Program-made: the position numbers and the translations under genes
Assembly: GCA_947372225.1 (NCBI GenBank)
Contig: CANBSV010000139.1
Coordinates: forward strand, 1 to 5,411
Source of the DNA: Burkholderiales bacterium
GTDB lineage: Bacteria; Pseudomonadota; Gammaproteobacteria; Burkholderiales; Burkholderiaceae_C
DNA: 5,411 bases
Direction: 5' to 3'
In this document: in pieces, positions 3,537 to 5,411 of the stretch
How positions within the stretch are numbered: position 1 is the stretch's first letter
How the letters are laid out: the number at the start of each line of letters is the position of its first letter
Notes under the pieces: generated by a model
The model's database searches: none
The model's input: only the letters and a program-made list of their open reading frames with translations
What the model was told of the DNA's origin: nothing

Positions 3537-5411
3537 ATGGCGCAGCATGCAACCCCCTACAGCTACACCGAGCGCAAGCGAATTCGCAAGAGCTTCGGCA
3601 AACGCGAGAGCGTTCTCAAGGTTCCTTACCTCCTGACGATGCAGCAGGAGTCGTACATCGCCTTCTTGCAAAAGGATGTACCGCCTCTCAAACGCAAGCC
3701 CGAAGGGCTGCAGGCCGCTTTCTTGTCCGCGTTCCCGATCGTGTCGCACAACGGCTTCGTCGAGATGAAGTTCATCGAATTCAACATGGCCAAGCCCGCA
3801 TTCGACACGCGGGAATGCCAGGTGCGGGGTCTGACCTATGCAGCAGCCGTGCGCGCCAAGCTGCAGATGATCATTTACGACCGCGAATCGCCCCAGGCAA
3901 AGACGGTCAAGGAAATCAAGGAGCAAGAGGTCTACATGGGCGAAGTACCGCTCATGACGGACTACGGCTCGTTCATCGTTAACGGTACCGAGCGCGTGAT
4001 CGTCTCGCAGCTGCACCGTTCGCCGGGCGTGTTCTTCGAGCACGACAAGGGCAAGACGCACTCCAGCGGCAAGCTGCTTTTCTCTGCGCGGATCATTCCG
4101 TACCGCGGTTCATGGCTCGACTTCGAGTTCGACCCGAAGGACATCCTGTACTTCCGTGTTGACCGTCGTCGCAAGATGCCCGTGACGATCCTGCTCAAGG
4201 CCATCGGTCTGAATCCGGAATCGATCCTGGCCCACTTCTTCGTGTTCGACAACTTCCGCTTGATGGAGTCGGGTGCACAGATGGAGTTCGTCGCTGATCG
4301 TCTGCGTGGCGAAATCGCCCGCTTCGACATCACCGACAAAAACGGGAACGTGGTGGTCGAGAAGGACAAACGCATCACCGCGCGTCACACCCGTGCCATC
4401 GAGACGTCTGAAACCAAGTACATCACCGTGCCTGAGGACTACCTCGCCGGCCGAATGCTTGCTCGAAACGTGGTTGACGCCGACACGGGCGAGATCCTGG
4501 CCAAGGCCAACGATGAGCTGACCGAAACTCTTTTGAAGAAGTTGCGTGTGGCGGGTGTCGCGGAAATCCCGTGCCTGTACACGAACGAACTGGACGAAGG
4601 CAACTACATCTCGCAAACGCTGACCGCCGACGAGACGCCGGACCAGTTGTCTGCTCGCGTGGCGATCTACCGCATGATGCGCCCTGGCGAGCCGCCGACC
4701 GAAGACGCCGTGGAAGCGCTCTTCCACAGACTGTTCTACAACGCCGACACCTACGATCTGTCGCGCGTGGGCCGCATGAAGTTCAATGCCCGTGTGGGCC
4801 GCGATTCGGCCGAAGGCGCCATGACCCTGAACAACGACGACATCCTCGACGTCGTGAAGATCCTGGTCGAACTGCGCAACGGCCGCGGCGAGGTCGATGA
4901 CATCGATCACCTGGGCAATCGCCGTGTGCGTTGCGTGGGTGAGCTGGCCGAAAACCAGTACCGCTCGGGCCTCGCCCGCATTGAAAAGGCCGTGAAGGAG
5001 CGTCTGGGCCAGGCCGAGACCGAGGCATTGATGCCTCACGACCTGATCAATTCCAAGCCCATCTCTGCGGCGCTGAAGGAGTTCTTCGGCGCATCGCAGT
5101 TGTCGCAGTTCATGGATCAGACCAACCCGCTGTCCGAGATCACGCACAAGCGTCGCGTCTCTGCGTTGGGCCCGGGCGGTTTGACCCGCGAGCGTGCCGG
5201 CTTTGAAGTTCGCGACGTGCACCCGACGCACTACGGTCGGGTCTGCCCGATCGAGACTCCGGAAGGCCCGAACATCGGCCTGATCAACTCCCTCGCGCTG
5301 TACGCACAACTCAACGAGTACGGTTTTCTTGAAACGCCGTACCGTCGGGTGGCCGACGGCAAGGTGACGATGCAGATCGATTACCTGTCGGCGATCGAAG
5401 AGGGCAAGTAT
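3537..5411 (+). CDS. rpoB: RNA polymerase beta subunit, N-terminal 625 residues (cut by window end)
   Basis: RpoB forms one pincer and much of the active centre of RNA polymerase and binds rifampicin. The start ATG at 3537 has CGGAG 5 bases upstream and gives MAQHATPYSYTERKRIRKSF, aligning with the E. coli N-terminus plus a few residues. The frame stays open to the last base, so 625 of roughly 1,370 codons are present. Recognisable blocks are KVPYLLTMQQESY (about 28-40), TVKEIKEQEVYMGEVPLMTD (about 130-149), the IVSQLHRSPGVFFEHDKGKT block, RIIPYRGSWLDFEFDPKD, and YRMMRPGEPPTEDA in the lobe. Rifampicin cluster I spans about 518-545 (QLSQFMDQTNPLSEITHKRR, then VSALGPGGL). Next come VHPTHYGRVCPIETPEGPN and GFLETPYR. 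Numbering is E. coli plus 11 here. The reading frame is intact, with conserved blocks throughout. Confidence 0.98.
   Translation, partial: MAQHATPYSYTERKRIRKSFGKRESVLKVPYLLTMQQESYIAFLQKDVPPLKRKPEGLQAAFLSAFPIVSHNGFVEMKFIEFNMAKPAFDTRECQVRGLTYAAAVRAKLQMIIYDRESPQAKTVKEIKEQEVYMGEVPLMTDYGSFIVNGTERVIVSQLHRSPGVFFEHDKGKTHSSGKLLFSARIIPYRGSWLDFEFDPKDILYFRVDRRRKMPVTILLKAIGLNPESILAHFFVFDNFRLMESGAQMEFVADRLRGEIARFDITDKNGNVVVEKDKRITARHTRAIETSETKYITVPEDYLAGRMLARNVVDADTGEILAKANDELTETLLKKLRVAGVAEIPCLYTNELDEGNYISQTLTADETPDQLSARVAIYRMMRPGEPPTEDAVEALFHRLFYNADTYDLSRVGRMKFNARVGRDSAEGAMTLNNDDILDVVKILVELRNGRGEVDDIDHLGNRRVRCVGELAENQYRSGLARIEKAVKERLGQAETEALMPHDLINSKPISAALKEFFGASQLSQFMDQTNPLSEITHKRRVSALGPGGLTRERAGFEVRDVHPTHYGRVCPIETPEGPNIGLINSLALYAQLNEYGFLETPYRRVADGKVTMQIDYLSAIEEGKY

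Noticed and set aside
3244..3636. Possible + strand gene of 130 residues between rplL and rpoB
   Set aside because: It overlaps the rpoB start in another frame, lacks a ribosome binding site, runs through the inverted repeats and has Arg/Ser-rich composition without a known motif.
3288..4061. Antisense open frame (257 residues) over the rpoB leader and rpoB 5' end
   Set aside because: More than half lies opposite conserved rpoB codons and the rest opposite hairpins in the spacer. No family resemblance.
4110..5309. Long antisense open frame (399 residues) opposite rpoB
   Set aside because: Its composition (repeated H, R, Q, V, D runs) is that of a mirrored GC-rich coding frame, it has no recognisable domain, and the + strand here is unmistakably RpoB. 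It is a codon-usage artefact.
1..5411. A previously undescribed protein system in this window
   Set aside because: All six coding regions are universal housekeeping genes in their standard order, with no insertion, foreign composition, mobile element or unexplained reading frame. The unusual content is confined to RNA structure in the spacers.

Overview
This window is a conserved information-processing locus: the 3' part of the secE-nusG region followed by the ribosomal stalk operon and the start of the RNA polymerase genes, in the order nusG - rplK (L11) - rplA (L1) - rplJ (L10) - rplL (L7/L12) - rpoB. All genes are on the + strand. The GC-rich third codon positions and the protein details (NusG WYVVHAYSGMEKAVER, the L12 wording MSFDKDAFLTALDNM with an Ala/Gly hinge, RpoB MAQHATPYSYTERKRIRKSFGKRE) suggest a betaproteobacterium of the order Burkholderiales, probably close to Comamonadaceae. 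That placement rests on recall of the families, not on a search.

Layout: nusG (13-651) is complete, with an unusually long acidic N-terminus. A 166-base spacer (652-817) holds several hairpins and a candidate binding site for ribosomal protein L1 just ahead of rplK. rplK and rplA are separated by 2 bases and are probably translationally coupled. A 272-base leader (1963-2234) follows, with a GC hairpin right after rplA, a three-way-junction fold expected for the L10 leader, and a possible helix that hides the rplJ ribosome binding site. rplJ starts with TTG and ends in an Ala/Pro/Glu tail. A 44-base A/T-rich gap leads to rplL. The 316-base rplL-rpoB spacer (3221-3536) is packed with consecutive hairpins, two of which look like attenuators or processing sites. 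rpoB starts at 3537 and runs off the window after 625 codons, just past the rifampicin region.

Function: NusG couples RNA polymerase (RpoB) to termination factor Rho or to the ribosome. L11, L1, L10 and L12 form the two mobile stalks of the large subunit. L1 and L10(L12)4 are the known autogenous translational repressors of this cluster in E. coli, and candidate target folds for both lie where expected. The hairpins before rpoB would lower polymerase expression relative to L12.

I found no mobile element, CRISPR array, tRNA or rRNA gene, and no undescribed protein system. What deserves a second look is the RNA architecture of the three spacers, not the genes.
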